6,864 nt of DNA from Clostridia bacterium (lineage in GTDB: Bacteria > Bacillota > Clostridia > Oscillospirales > Acutalibacteraceae), in contig CAAGMR010000063.1 in assembly GCA_900771085.1 (NCBI GenBank), positions 1 to 6,864 of the forward strand, read 5' to 3'. The notes below the pieces were generated by a model. It saw only the letters and a list, made by a program, of their open reading frames with translations. It searched no databases and was not told where the DNA came from. Made by a program: the position numbers and the translations under genes. Below are positions 1-6,080 of the stretch, piece by piece. Each line of letters begins with the position of its first letter. Positions within the stretch are counted from its first letter, which is position 1.

Positions 1-122
1 CTTCCGCCCATTGGGAGTGAATAAACCTGAACGAAGCTGAGGAGCACAGCGAGTGCTACCATGATACCGCTAAGTACAAGCTTATACGTTGTGTTGTTTT
101 TCATGTCGTTTTTCTTTGCCAT
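1..122 (-). CDS. thiT: Thiamine ECF transporter S-component, ThiT-like (N-terminal 40 codons, cut by window edge)
   Basis: Only the N-terminus is present; the gene continues past position 1. It begins with a polar, lysine/asparagine-rich head of about 13 residues (MAKKNDMKNNTTY), then a hydrophobic first membrane helix (LVLSGIMVALAVLLSF) and the sequence VYSLPMGG. A first helix followed by a loop ending in P-x-G-G is typical of ThiT/YuaJ-family S-components. By family knowledge these bind thiamine in the membrane and work with the shared EcfT/EcfA module, which is not in this window. The ATG at 122-120 has an AAGGAG ribosome binding site at 135-130 with 7-base spacing. The strongest support for thiamine is the TPP riboswitch and terminator directly upstream. 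With so little protein visible, another TPP-controlled S-component (for example one for a pyrimidine or thiazole precursor) cannot be excluded. Confidence 0.75.
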   Translation of the reverse strand, partial: MAKKNDMKNNTTYKLVLSGIMVALAVLLSFVQVYSLPMGG

Positions 123-150
123 AATGAGTCTCCTTTTTATATAAACGAAT

Positions 151-184
151 GAAAAAAGCGGACTTACCAGAAGGTAAATCCGCT
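151..184 (-). terminator. Riboswitch-controlled intrinsic terminator in the thiT leader
   Basis: On the minus strand a 12-bp stem (arms 184-173 and 168-157, 4-base loop UUCU) is followed by six U (157-152). One pair is G-U on the minus-strand RNA (163/178) but would be a C-A mismatch on plus-strand RNA, so the hairpin is built for the minus transcript. It lies between the TPP aptamer and the thiT ribosome binding site, so it is the expression platform: transcription is expected to stop here when TPP is bound. Confidence 0.9.
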
Positions 185-199
185 AAAGTTTATTGTTAC

Positions 200-297
200 T
201 CTTGCGCATCCCTACGTTGGCATTATCCAAATCAGGTTAAAGGTCGAAACCGGGTTAGGTTTCCTCTCAGCCGCTTACCGTCAGCTCCCTGTCCGCT
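200..297 (-). promoter_or_regulatory. TPP (THI-box) riboswitch aptamer
   Basis: Read on the minus strand, the conserved THI-box segments occur in order: CUGAGA (270-265), ACCUGAU (237-231), GGAUAAUGCC (228-219) and CGUAGGGA (216-209). A GGG at the 5' side (about 289-287) can pair with the CCC at about 253-251 to form P2, and GCUG/CGGC can form P3. The closing P1 helix is weak by eye, so the outer limits are approximate. Such aptamers bind thiamine pyrophosphate. Here the aptamer is followed by an intrinsic terminator and a thiamine transporter gene, which fits repression of uptake when TPP is plentiful. Confidence 0.95.
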
Positions 298-316
298 ATT
301 ATCATTTCTGCCGACA

Positions 317-345
317 ATTGTAATACAGTATCAGTCTGTAATCAA
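317..345 (-). promoter_or_regulatory. Sigma-A-type promoter for the thiT leader
   Basis: Minus strand: TTGATT (345-340), 17-base spacer, TACAAT (322-317). Transcription would start near 310, just before the TPP aptamer. The -35 element lies inside the last codons and the stop region of the upstream phosphohydrolase gene. Confidence 0.75.
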
Positions 346-924
346 CACTTTTTCGGCAAGTTCATTTGCTAAAGCAATGTATTCTTCCTCTATTTCCGCA
401 AATGGACGTTCTTCTATGCGCACATTGCAGGAAAGTTTCGGAGGTTCAATGTCATCTGCTCTTGAGAAGAGTGCTTTCGCCTCGTTCCAGAGCATGTCAT
501 CATCGATTTCGGTTACCTTTGCAAGTTCGTCTTCGCTAAGGTCGCCGAGACCGAAATGCTCATAGATGGCACTGACAAAACGGGATTCTATCTCGTAGAA
601 AGCATCTATGTGAACCTTTATAGGTCTTATAACGTCTGACATATACGCTTCCGATCCGTCATGGAGCAGAGCTGCAAGAACAACTCTGTCAGAATAGCCG
701 CGAGCCCTTGCCTCATACGCACAGTTGAGGCAGTGCTGAGCTACAGAGAAAAAGAATTTTACCTGTCCCGTACCACGGCATATGTAAGAGAGCGGATGAG
801 CAATATCGTAAAGACGGATATCGTCCGCAGTGACGTTAACCGGGTCAAGCAGTATGCCCGAAATCGTGTTCATGCATCCGCCGCTTACGCCGCTTTCCGC
901 ATTTTTAAGTTCTTCTTTATTCAT
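331..924 (-). CDS. HD-domain phosphohydrolase (putative nucleotide phosphohydrolase)
   Basis: A 197-residue soluble protein with the HD-superfamily metal site. Visible landmarks are DIAHPLSYICR (40-50), SVAQH with the first metal-ligand histidine H64, the HD pair H88-D89 in LLHDGSEAYMSDVIRPIK (86-103), and a late aspartate in EIDDDML (D141-D143) that can complete the H...HD...D set. The order resembles the small YfbR-like and phage-type HD hydrolases, which remove phosphate from (deoxy)nucleotides; the substrate here is not known. The ATG at 924-922 overlaps the luxS stop by 8 bases and has no strong ribosome binding site, so translation is probably coupled to luxS. A second ATG at residue 18 lies just before the conserved part and is an alternative start, but also lacks a good binding site. 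The gene ends without a visible terminator, and the thiT promoter begins in its last codons. Confidence 0.8.
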   Translation of the reverse strand: MNKEELKNAESGVSGGCMNTISGILLDPVNVTADDIRLYDIAHPLSYICRGTGQVKFFFSVAQHCLNCAYEARARGYSDRVVLAALLHDGSEAYMSDVIRPIKVHIDAFYEIESRFVSAIYEHFGLGDLSEDELAKVTEIDDDMLWNEAKALFSRADDIEPPKLSCNVRIEERPFAEIEEEYIALANELAEKVLITD

Positions 925-1378
925 CGTAAACCATCTTTTCAGGTGTCCAGTCTGCGAGGACCTTAAGCATATCCTCTGCTACAACCTTTGCGTCCTCAAG
1001 GCTGTGCTCAAGGTAGTTGCCGCACTCGCGTCTTGTTGCGCCCGGAATCTCCCCTTCAAACTTTGCAATAAAGTCGAATGAACGGATGAGAAGTGCGATG
1101 ATGTCTTCCTTTGAAACATCGTCACGAGTAAGGAAGTAAAAGCCTGTTCTGCAGCCCATTGGTCCGACATAGATGATGCTGTCGGAGAACTCTGAGTTAC
1201 GAACATAGGTTGCAAAAAGATGCTCAAATGTATGGAGCGCAGGGTTTGACACATAGTCGCCTTTGTTAGGCTCCTTCATGCGGATGTCGTATGTTACGAC
1301 ATCGCCGTCAATGCGTGATACATAAACGCCCTTCTTTAAAATGTCATGATTGATTGAAAAACTAGCTATTCTTTTCAT
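917..1378 (-). CDS. luxS: S-ribosylhomocysteine lyase LuxS
   Basis: Full-length LuxS (153 residues; the family is about 150-160). It splits S-ribosylhomocysteine into homocysteine and 4,5-dihydroxy-2,3-pentanedione, the precursor of autoinducer-2, as part of the cytoplasmic activated-methyl cycle. The zinc motif HTFEH gives H49 and H53 with the general base E52. The catalytic cysteine is C76 in GPMGCRTGFY, and the third zinc ligand is C119 in ECGNYLEHS. All key residues are intact, so the enzyme should be active. The ATG at 1378 has the binding site AGAGGA (1388-1383). It starts 10 bases after the larE stop and overlaps the next gene by 8 bases, so it is the middle gene of a three-gene transcription unit. 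The partner nucleosidase (Pfs/MtnN) is not in the window. Confidence 0.97.
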   Translation of the reverse strand: MKRIASFSINHDILKKGVYVSRIDGDVVTYDIRMKEPNKGDYVSNPALHTFEHLFATYVRNSEFSDSIIYVGPMGCRTGFYFLTRDDVSKEDIIALLIRSFDFIAKFEGEIPGATRRECGNYLEHSLEDAKVVAEDMLKVLADWTPEKMVYDE

Positions 1379-1388
1379 TTAATCCTCT

Positions 1389-2255
1389 TTATCCTTTGGG
1401 TCTGGCAACTGCCGCCTGAGCCGCAGTCTCCTTCTCCAGTTCTTCTTTTTCTATACTTCTGTTAAGGCTTCCGACACTGTAGCCCGAAAGTTCGAGAGAC
1501 ACGTAGGTAAAGCCTATTTCCTTGAAGTATGCATCTACTTCCGAACGGATATCCTTATCAAGGAATCGATCGATTTCTTCAGGTTCAAGTTCAATACGGG
1601 CAAGGTTGCCGTGTACACGGACACGTAAGTTGCCAAAGCCGAATGAACGGAGTTTTTCTTCCGCAAGGTCTACCATATGGAGTTTTTCCGAAGTAATCTC
1701 TTCTCCGTATGGAATACGGGAAGCAAGACATGCGAACGAAGGTTTCTTCCATGTTGGAAGACCGAGTTCGCGAGAGAGCTCGCGGATTTCGGCCTTGCTG
1801 AGGCCAACCACACGAAGCGGGCTCTTAACATCCATCTCGGCTATTGCTATAAGGCCGGGACGGTAGTCTCCGTTATCATCCATGTTTGAACCTTCACAGA
1901 CATATTTTGCCCCGTTGGCACGAGCAACATTAATAAGCTCGCCAAAAAGGCTCTTTTTGCAGGTATAGCAGCGGTCCGGTCTGTTCTCGGAAAAGCCCGG
2001 AATGCTCATCTCGTCTGCCTCGACAACAATCTGCTTTATACCTCTGCTTTCACAGAAGGTTTCTGATTCCTCCGTTTCACGTGGAGGGAAGAACGGAGAC
2101 ACGGCCGTTACGGCAATGCATTTGTCTCCGAGAACTTCGTGCGCAACTGCCAGAAGCAGTGTTGAGTCAACGCCCGAAGAAAAAGCTACGGCAACCGAGC
2201 CGAGTCCGGCGAGGTAGCCCTTCAGCTGTGCAAGTTTAACGTGAAGTTCATCCAT
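1389..2255 (-). CDS. larE: ATP-dependent sacrificial sulfur transferase LarE (PP-loop family)
   Basis: A 288-residue protein of the adenine-nucleotide alpha-hydrolase (PP-loop) family. The PP-loop is SGVDST at 27-32 and is followed by the LarE-type segments SPFFPPRE (53-60), EGSNMDD (121-127), KSPL (144-147) and CLASRIPYG (176-184). By family knowledge LarE adenylates the carboxylates of a nicotinate-derived nucleotide and delivers sulfur to it for the nickel-pincer (NPN) cofactor of lactate racemase and related enzymes. C176 corresponds to the sacrificial cysteine of the Lactobacillus enzyme. A further pair, C96 and C99 in RCYTCKK, gives the three-cysteine pattern reported for the [4Fe-4S]-dependent form, which could act catalytically rather than lose its own sulfur. 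The start at 2255 is chosen because AGGAG (2269-2265) precedes it and homology begins here; an upstream in-frame ATG (2351) would read through the promoter. larB, larC and a target enzyme are not in the window. First gene of the larE-luxS-HD unit. Confidence 0.9.
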   Translation of the reverse strand: MDELHVKLAQLKGYLAGLGSVAVAFSSGVDSTLLLAVAHEVLGDKCIAVTAVSPFFPPRETEESETFCESRGIKQIVVEADEMSIPGFSENRPDRCYTCKKSLFGELINVARANGAKYVCEGSNMDDNGDYRPGLIAIAEMDVKSPLRVVGLSKAEIRELSRELGLPTWKKPSFACLASRIPYGEEITSEKLHMVDLAEEKLRSFGFGNLRVRVHGNLARIELEPEEIDRFLDKDIRSEVDAYFKEIGFTYVSLELSGYSVGSLNRSIEKEELEKETAAQAAVARPKG

Positions 2256-2281
2256 AATTGTTATCTCCTCTGGGTCTTTAT

Positions 2282-2299
2282 TAATTGTAATTACATTTA
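2282..2299. promoter_or_regulatory. Dyad overlapping the larE -10 box (candidate operator)
   Basis: The core TGTAATTACA (2286-2295) is a perfect 10-bp palindrome. Extended to 18 bases, 8 of 9 position pairs are complementary. It covers most of the larE -10 element, so a bound repressor would block that promoter. The binding protein is unknown and AT-rich dyads can arise by chance. Confidence 0.35.
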
Positions 2300-2312
2300 T
2301 AGGCTTTTTCAA
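2284..2312 (-). promoter_or_regulatory. Sigma-A-type promoter of the larE-luxS-HD unit
   Basis: Minus strand: TTGAAA (2312-2307), 17-base spacer, TACAAT (2289-2284). Transcription would start near 2277, leaving a leader of about 20 bases that contains the larE ribosome binding site. Confidence 0.75.
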
Positions 2313-2330
2313 GGGCACAACTTGTTGCCC
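2313..2330. promoter_or_regulatory. GGGCA-N8-TGCCC inverted repeat between divergent promoters
   Basis: Two 5-base GC-rich arms (2313-2317 and 2326-2330) flank 8 bases in an otherwise AT-rich spacer. It sits directly upstream of the larE -35 box and just upstream of the proposed asnS -35 box, a position suited to a regulator acting on either promoter. It could also be a small RNA hairpin or chance. Confidence 0.3.
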
Positions 2331-2334
2331 ATTA

Positions 2335-2363
2335 TTCCAATTTACGTACATTTATGGTATTAT
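2335..2363 (+). promoter_or_regulatory. Promoter of asnS with extended -10
   Basis: TATTAT (2358-2363) is preceded by TG at 2355-2356, giving an extended -10. A weak -35, TTCCAA (2335-2340), lies 17 bases upstream. The start would be near 2370. A 14-bp imperfect palindrome with core TACGTA (2339-2352, 6 of 7 pairs) lies between the two elements. Confidence 0.6.
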
Positions 2364-2392
2364 TAGGTGATTATTTACAGGGGGATACATAC

Positions 2393-3787
2393 ATGAAACA
2401 CACTGACATAAAAGAAGTCGTAGAAAATGCCGAACTCGTCGGCAAGGAAGTGACCATCTGCGGTTGGGTTCGTACATCTCGTAACTCAAAGACAATGGCT
2501 TTCCTTGAACTCAACGACGGCTCTACTTTTAAACATATCCAGGTCGTAATCAACAAGGAAAGCTTCGCAGAAGCTGACAACGTTGACGACTACATGAAAC
2601 TCGGTTCTGCTCTCAAGGTTATCGGTACAGTTGTACCTTCAGCAGTAAACAAAGAAGGCGGCGTTGAAATCAACGCAATCTCTATTGAACTCCTCGGTGA
2701 GTGCCCACCTGACTACCCTCTTCAGAAAAAGCGCCACACCCTTGAGTATCTCAGAACAATGCCACACATCCGTGTTCGTTCCAATACATTCAACGCTGTT
2801 TTCAAGGTACGTTCAGTACTTGCAGCAGCTATTCACGAATATTTCCAGAAGAACGGTTACGTATACGTAAACACACCTCTCATCACAGGCAGTGACTGTG
2901 AAGGTGCAGGTGAAATGTTCCAGGTAACAACAATCGGTTACGATGCCGAAGGCAAGTATGAGTCTGCAGAGGACTACTATGCAGACGACTTCTTCGGTCA
3001 GAAGGCAGGCCTTTCAGTTTCAGGCCAGCTCGAAGGCGAAGTTGCCGCTATGGCATTCGGTAAGATTTATACATTTGGTCCAAGCTTCCGCGCTGAAAAC
3101 TCAAACACTCAGCGCCACGTAGCAGAGTTCTGGCACGTTGAGCCGGAAGTTGCTTTCGCAGAACTTCCTGACATCATCGAGATTGCAGAAGACATGATCA
3201 AATACATCATCAAGGCTGTTCTTGAGCGTTGTCCTACAGAGATGCAGTTCTTTGACCAGCGTATTGAAAAGGGGCTCATCGAGAAGCTTGAAGGCGTTGT
3301 AAACAACGACTTCGTTGTTCTCGACTACACAGACGCAATCGACATTCTCAAGAAGGCTGACGCCGACTTCAAGTTCCCTGTAGAATGGGGCATCGACCTT
3401 CAGACAGAGCATGAACGTTACATTACAGAAGAAGTTTTCAAGAAGCCTGTATTTGTAACCAACTATCCTAAGGAAATCAAGTCTTTCTACATGAAGCAGA
3501 ATCCTGACGGAAAGACTGTTGCCGCTACAGACCTTCTCGTACCTGGCATCGGTGAAATCATCGGCTGCTCAGAGCGTGAAGCTGATTATGACAAGCTTGT
3601 AGAAGCTATGGACATCCGCGGCATGGACAAGTCAGCATACGAAGATTATCTTGACCTTCGCAAGTATGGCTCAGTTCCTCATTCCGGTTTCGGTCTCGGC
3701 TTTGAGCGTATGGTAATGTACGTTACCGGTATTTCAAACATCAGAGACGTAATTCTCTTCCCAAGAACCGTAGGAAACGTAAGATAA
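2393..3787 (+). CDS. asnS: Asparaginyl-tRNA synthetase
   Basis: A complete 464-residue class II aminoacyl-tRNA synthetase that charges tRNA-Asn with asparagine in the cytoplasm. The N-terminal OB-fold anticodon-binding domain covers about residues 15-110 (VTICGWVRTSRNSK, FLELNDGS). The catalytic domain shows SDCEGAGEMF (167-176), motif 2 at FGPSFRAENSNTQRH (228-242, with R233 and E235) and motif 3 at GFGLGFER (432-439). The insertion before motif 2 (residues about 180-208, ending DDFFGQKAGLSVSGQ) and the length match the longer E. coli-like AsnRS rather than the roughly 430-residue Bacillus type. That insert and the family-wide match to AsnRS separate it from AspRS. The ATG at 2393 is chosen because GGGGGA (2380-2385) precedes it and homology starts here; an in-frame ATG at 2354 lies within the promoter. 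First gene of the asnS-acyltransferase-mnmA run. Confidence 0.96.
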   Translation: MKHTDIKEVVENAELVGKEVTICGWVRTSRNSKTMAFLELNDGSTFKHIQVVINKESFAEADNVDDYMKLGSALKVIGTVVPSAVNKEGGVEINAISIELLGECPPDYPLQKKRHTLEYLRTMPHIRVRSNTFNAVFKVRSVLAAAIHEYFQKNGYVYVNTPLITGSDCEGAGEMFQVTTIGYDAEGKYESAEDYYADDFFGQKAGLSVSGQLEGEVAAMAFGKIYTFGPSFRAENSNTQRHVAEFWHVEPEVAFAELPDIIEIAEDMIKYIIKAVLERCPTEMQFFDQRIEKGLIEKLEGVVNNDFVVLDYTDAIDILKKADADFKFPVEWGIDLQTEHERYITEEVFKKPVFVTNYPKEIKSFYMKQNPDGKTVAATDLLVPGIGEIIGCSEREADYDKLVEAMDIRGMDKSAYEDYLDLRKYGSVPHSGFGLGFERMVMYVTGISNIRDVILFPRTVGNVR

Positions 3788-3817
3788 CAACAAACTGCTT
3801 TCTAAAGGGGTGATTGC

Positions 3818-4903
3818 TTGGCAACCACTGCACAAACAAAGCCAAAGAAGATGTACCTGGAAATTCTCCGATGTCTTGCAATTCTGCTGGTTATCTTCAA
3901 CCACACCGGAGACGCGGGTTTCATTTACTACACAACACTTGAACCGGGCTTTAAGTATTACCTGTTTATGGCCTGCTCTGTTCTGACAGTAATGAACATC
4001 CCGATTTTCTACATGATTTCGGGAGCAACCCTGATGCACAAAGACGAGCCGATAGGCGTAGTCTGGAAAAAGCGCATCCTGCGCTATGCACTGGTAATAG
4101 TCATATTCTCGTTCCTGCAATACCTGCTGGCGATACAATTTGACCCGCATTCTTTCAGTATCTCTACATTCTTTAAAGCTGTATTCTCACGAGACATGAT
4201 TGTCCCGTACTGGTTCCTTTATGAGTACCTTGGGTTCCTCATAATGCTTCCGATATTCCGCAAGCTTTTCAGAGCGCTTTCAAGGGAAGACATGCTTTAC
4301 ATTGTCTGCATTTACCTTGCGTTCAGTTCAGCTCTGCCGATTATTGAATACCTCGCAAACGGCTGGCACCTTATGCTCAACGAAAAGTTTGATGTCACTG
4401 CCATTTCCAATGACCTGGTACTCTACCCTATGCTTGGATACTTCCTTTCAAGCGAGGACATCTATAAGGACCGCAAGCAAAGCAAGAGAATCATAGCTGT
4501 AATGTGGGCACTTTCATTTGCCTGCCTTGCATTTACAATGATTACCACCGACATCCTTATCCCTGAGCTCTTCGTAGCCAAGGAAGGCTGGGTCGGAACT
4601 TTCTATAAGAGCCTCATCTGTATCCCTACTGCAACAGTATTCATTACAGCAAGATGGCTCTTCGAGAACAGAGAACTCCCTGTTGCACTCAACAGAATTA
4701 TTCTTTCGTTCTCATCCTGTGTTTTCGGAACATACCTCATTGAGCAGATTGTCCGTGAACACACCTGGGGACTTTATTTCCGCATGGCGGCTCACATGCC
4801 AAACTTTGTCGCAGTCGTGCTGTTCGTATTCGCAATAGCACTTATCTGCTGGCCAATAGTATGGTGTCTCAAGAAGATCCCGGGACTTAAAAAGCTTATC
4901 TGA
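3818..4903 (+). CDS. Integral membrane acyltransferase, acyltransferase 3 family
   Basis: A 361-residue polytopic membrane protein of the acyltransferase 3 (OafA/WecH-like) family, which moves acyl groups onto extracytoplasmic sugars or polymers. It has the family R-x10-H signature in helix 1 (R18...H29 in LRCLAILLVIFNHTG), then IFYMISGATL (63-72) and the PYWFLYEYLGF segment (130-140). About ten hydrophobic stretches are visible, ending in a basic tail (LKKIPGLKKLI). No C-terminal SGNH esterase domain is present, so it is the membrane-only form; the substrate cannot be told. It uses a TTG start at 3818, supported by the strong binding site AAAGGGG (3804-3810); the next ATG (residue 12) would trim only the polar head. 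It starts 30 bases after asnS and ends 21 bases before mnmA, with no promoter or terminator seen at either junction, so it is likely co-transcribed. Confidence 0.85.
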   Translation: MATTAQTKPKKMYLEILRCLAILLVIFNHTGDAGFIYYTTLEPGFKYYLFMACSVLTVMNIPIFYMISGATLMHKDEPIGVVWKKRILRYALVIVIFSFLQYLLAIQFDPHSFSISTFFKAVFSRDMIVPYWFLYEYLGFLIMLPIFRKLFRALSREDMLYIVCIYLAFSSALPIIEYLANGWHLMLNEKFDVTAISNDLVLYPMLGYFLSSEDIYKDRKQSKRIIAVMWALSFACLAFTMITTDILIPELFVAKEGWVGTFYKSLICIPTATVFITARWLFENRELPVALNRIILSFSSCVFGTYLIEQIVREHTWGLYFRMAAHMPNFVAVVLFVFAIALICWPIVWCLKKIPGLKKLI

Positions 4904-4924
4904 TTACAAGGAGCCGTGAGAGCC

Positions 4925-5995
4925 ATGAAAGCACTCATTGCTATGAGCGGCGGTGTAGATTCATCTGTTGCTGCCCTGCTTATGAAGCAGGCCGGATACG
5001 AATGTACCGGGGCAACAATGAGACTGTTTGACAAAGATAACGGTATGGTTGCTTCCGACGCCTGTGGCGGAAACAAAGATGTTGAAGATGCAAGAGCAAT
5101 CGCGACATCCCTCGGTATGGACTATAAGGTTATCGACTACGTTGCCGATTTCAAAGAAAAAATAATAGACCTGTTTATCAGAACCTATGAGCAGGGCGGA
5201 ACTCCGAACCCTTGCATTGACTGCAACCGTTTAATGAAGTTTGACAAACTTGTTGAGGCAGGCAGAGAGATGGGCTGCGACTGCGTCGCAACCGGCCACT
5301 ATGCCCGCGTAGGTTTTGATGAAACCCTCGGACGTTATGTCTTACGCAAAGCGCTTGATGACAGCAAGGATCAGAGCTATGTGCTTTATACTCTGACTCA
5401 GCGTCAGCTTGAGATGGCTCGTTTCCCGCTCGGAGAAATGACAAAAGCGCACGCGCGAGACATTGCGGAAGAATATGGTTTTTCCAATGCCCGCAAGCAC
5501 GACTCCCAGGACATCTGCTTTGTTCCTGACGGAGACTACGCCGGTTTCATTGAAAGAACAACAGGAAAGAAATATGTCGAAGGTGATTTTGTGACTCCGG
5601 ACGGTGAAGTACTCGGACGTCACAAAGGTATCATTCACTACACAATCGGCCAGAGAAAGGGACTTGGCATTTCAAGTACAGCTCCCCTTTTTGTAGTCGA
5701 CGTCGACGCAGAGAACAACGAAGTTGTTCTGACGCACGGAGACGGTCTTTTCAAGAAGACGGTCATTGCAGGTGATGTCAATCTCATCGCCTACGAACAC
5801 CTGGATGCACCTCTGCGCTGTAGCGCGAGAATCCGCTACAAGCACAAGGAGCAGCCATGTACAGTAGAGCAGATTGGAGACACCCTGCAGATAGTCTTCG
5901 ATGAGCCGCAGCGCGCGCCGACACGCGGACAGTCAGTCGTACTTTACGACGGCGATCTTGTTATCGGCGGCGGTAAAATAATCAATTCATATTAA
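4925..5995 (+). CDS. mnmA: tRNA-specific 2-thiouridylase MnmA
   Basis: A complete 356-residue MnmA (family about 350-370). Using ATP and sulfur from a cysteine desulfurase, it makes 2-thiouridine at wobble position U34 of tRNA Lys, Glu and Gln. The N-terminal PP-loop is SGGVDSS (8-14). The first catalytic cysteine is C97 in TPNPCIDCNR and the second is C198 in DSQDICFV. Other family blocks are ATGHYAR (122-128), SKDQSYVLYTL (147-157), HYTIGQRKGLGI and ARIRYKH near the C-terminus. All catalytic residues are present. A GTG at 4916 is in frame but only 2 bases from the AAGGAG site (4908-4913); the ATG at 4925, 11 bases away, fits the family start (MKALIAMSGG) better. Last gene of its run, followed at once by a terminator. 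No cysteine desulfurase gene is in the window. Confidence 0.96.
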   Translation: MKALIAMSGGVDSSVAALLMKQAGYECTGATMRLFDKDNGMVASDACGGNKDVEDARAIATSLGMDYKVIDYVADFKEKIIDLFIRTYEQGGTPNPCIDCNRLMKFDKLVEAGREMGCDCVATGHYARVGFDETLGRYVLRKALDDSKDQSYVLYTLTQRQLEMARFPLGEMTKAHARDIAEEYGFSNARKHDSQDICFVPDGDYAGFIERTTGKKYVEGDFVTPDGEVLGRHKGIIHYTIGQRKGLGISSTAPLFVVDVDAENNEVVLTHGDGLFKKTVIAGDVNLIAYEHLDAPLRCSARIRYKHKEQPCTVEQIGDTLQIVFDEPQRAPTRGQSVVLYDGDLVIGGGKIINSY

Positions 5996-5999
5996 TCAG

Positions 6000-6030
6000 A
6001 TGACCACCCTTTATGGGTGGTCATTTTTTT
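6000..6030 (+). terminator. Intrinsic terminator after mnmA
   Basis: A perfect 10-bp stem (6000-6009 with 6015-6024), a 5-base loop and a run of seven T (6024-6030) begin 5 bases after the mnmA stop. It closes the asnS-acyltransferase-mnmA unit. Confidence 0.95.
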
Positions 6031-6047
6031 CACAAATGTGATATAAT
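6018..6047 (+). promoter_or_regulatory. Promoter of the NhaC-family gene, extended -10
   Basis: A perfect TATAAT (6042-6047) is preceded by TG at 6039-6040, an extended -10. A partial -35, TGGTCA (6018-6023), lies 18 bases upstream inside the terminator stem. Transcription would start near 6054, followed by an AT-rich leader of about 27 bases with a small imperfect hairpin (6054-6071). Confidence 0.7.
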
Positions 6048-6080
6048 GAGAACGTTATTTTTTAAAAACGAGGTTTTATT

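Noticed and set aside
149..565. Plus-strand open frame of 138 codons
   Set aside because: It runs through the TPP riboswitch and terminator and the antisense of the HD gene, has serine-rich nonsense composition and no binding site.
661..1081. Overlapping plus-strand open frames antisense to the HD gene and luxS
   Set aside because: Shadows of well-supported minus-strand genes with intact catalytic motifs; no domain or start signal seen.
2256..2351. Longer larE start at 2351 adding 32 residues
   Set aside because: The extra part reads through the larE promoter and dyads, lacks LarE homology, and the ATG at 2255 has a good AGGAG site.
2354..2392. Longer asnS start at 2354 adding 13 residues
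   Set aside because: That ATG overlaps the extended -10 box; the ATG at 2393 has a GGGGGA site and begins the conserved protein.
2364..2392. T-box or other leader RNA before asnS
   Set aside because: The leader from the proposed start is only about 23 bases, too short for a T-box, and no T-box sequence is seen.
3101..4150. Minus-strand open frames opposite asnS and the acyltransferase
   Set aside because: They mirror codon structure of the real genes, show no recognisable domain and lack promoters or binding sites.
4916..4924. GTG start of mnmA at 4916
   Set aside because: Only 2 bases from the AAGGAG site, too close for initiation; the ATG at 4925 matches the family start.
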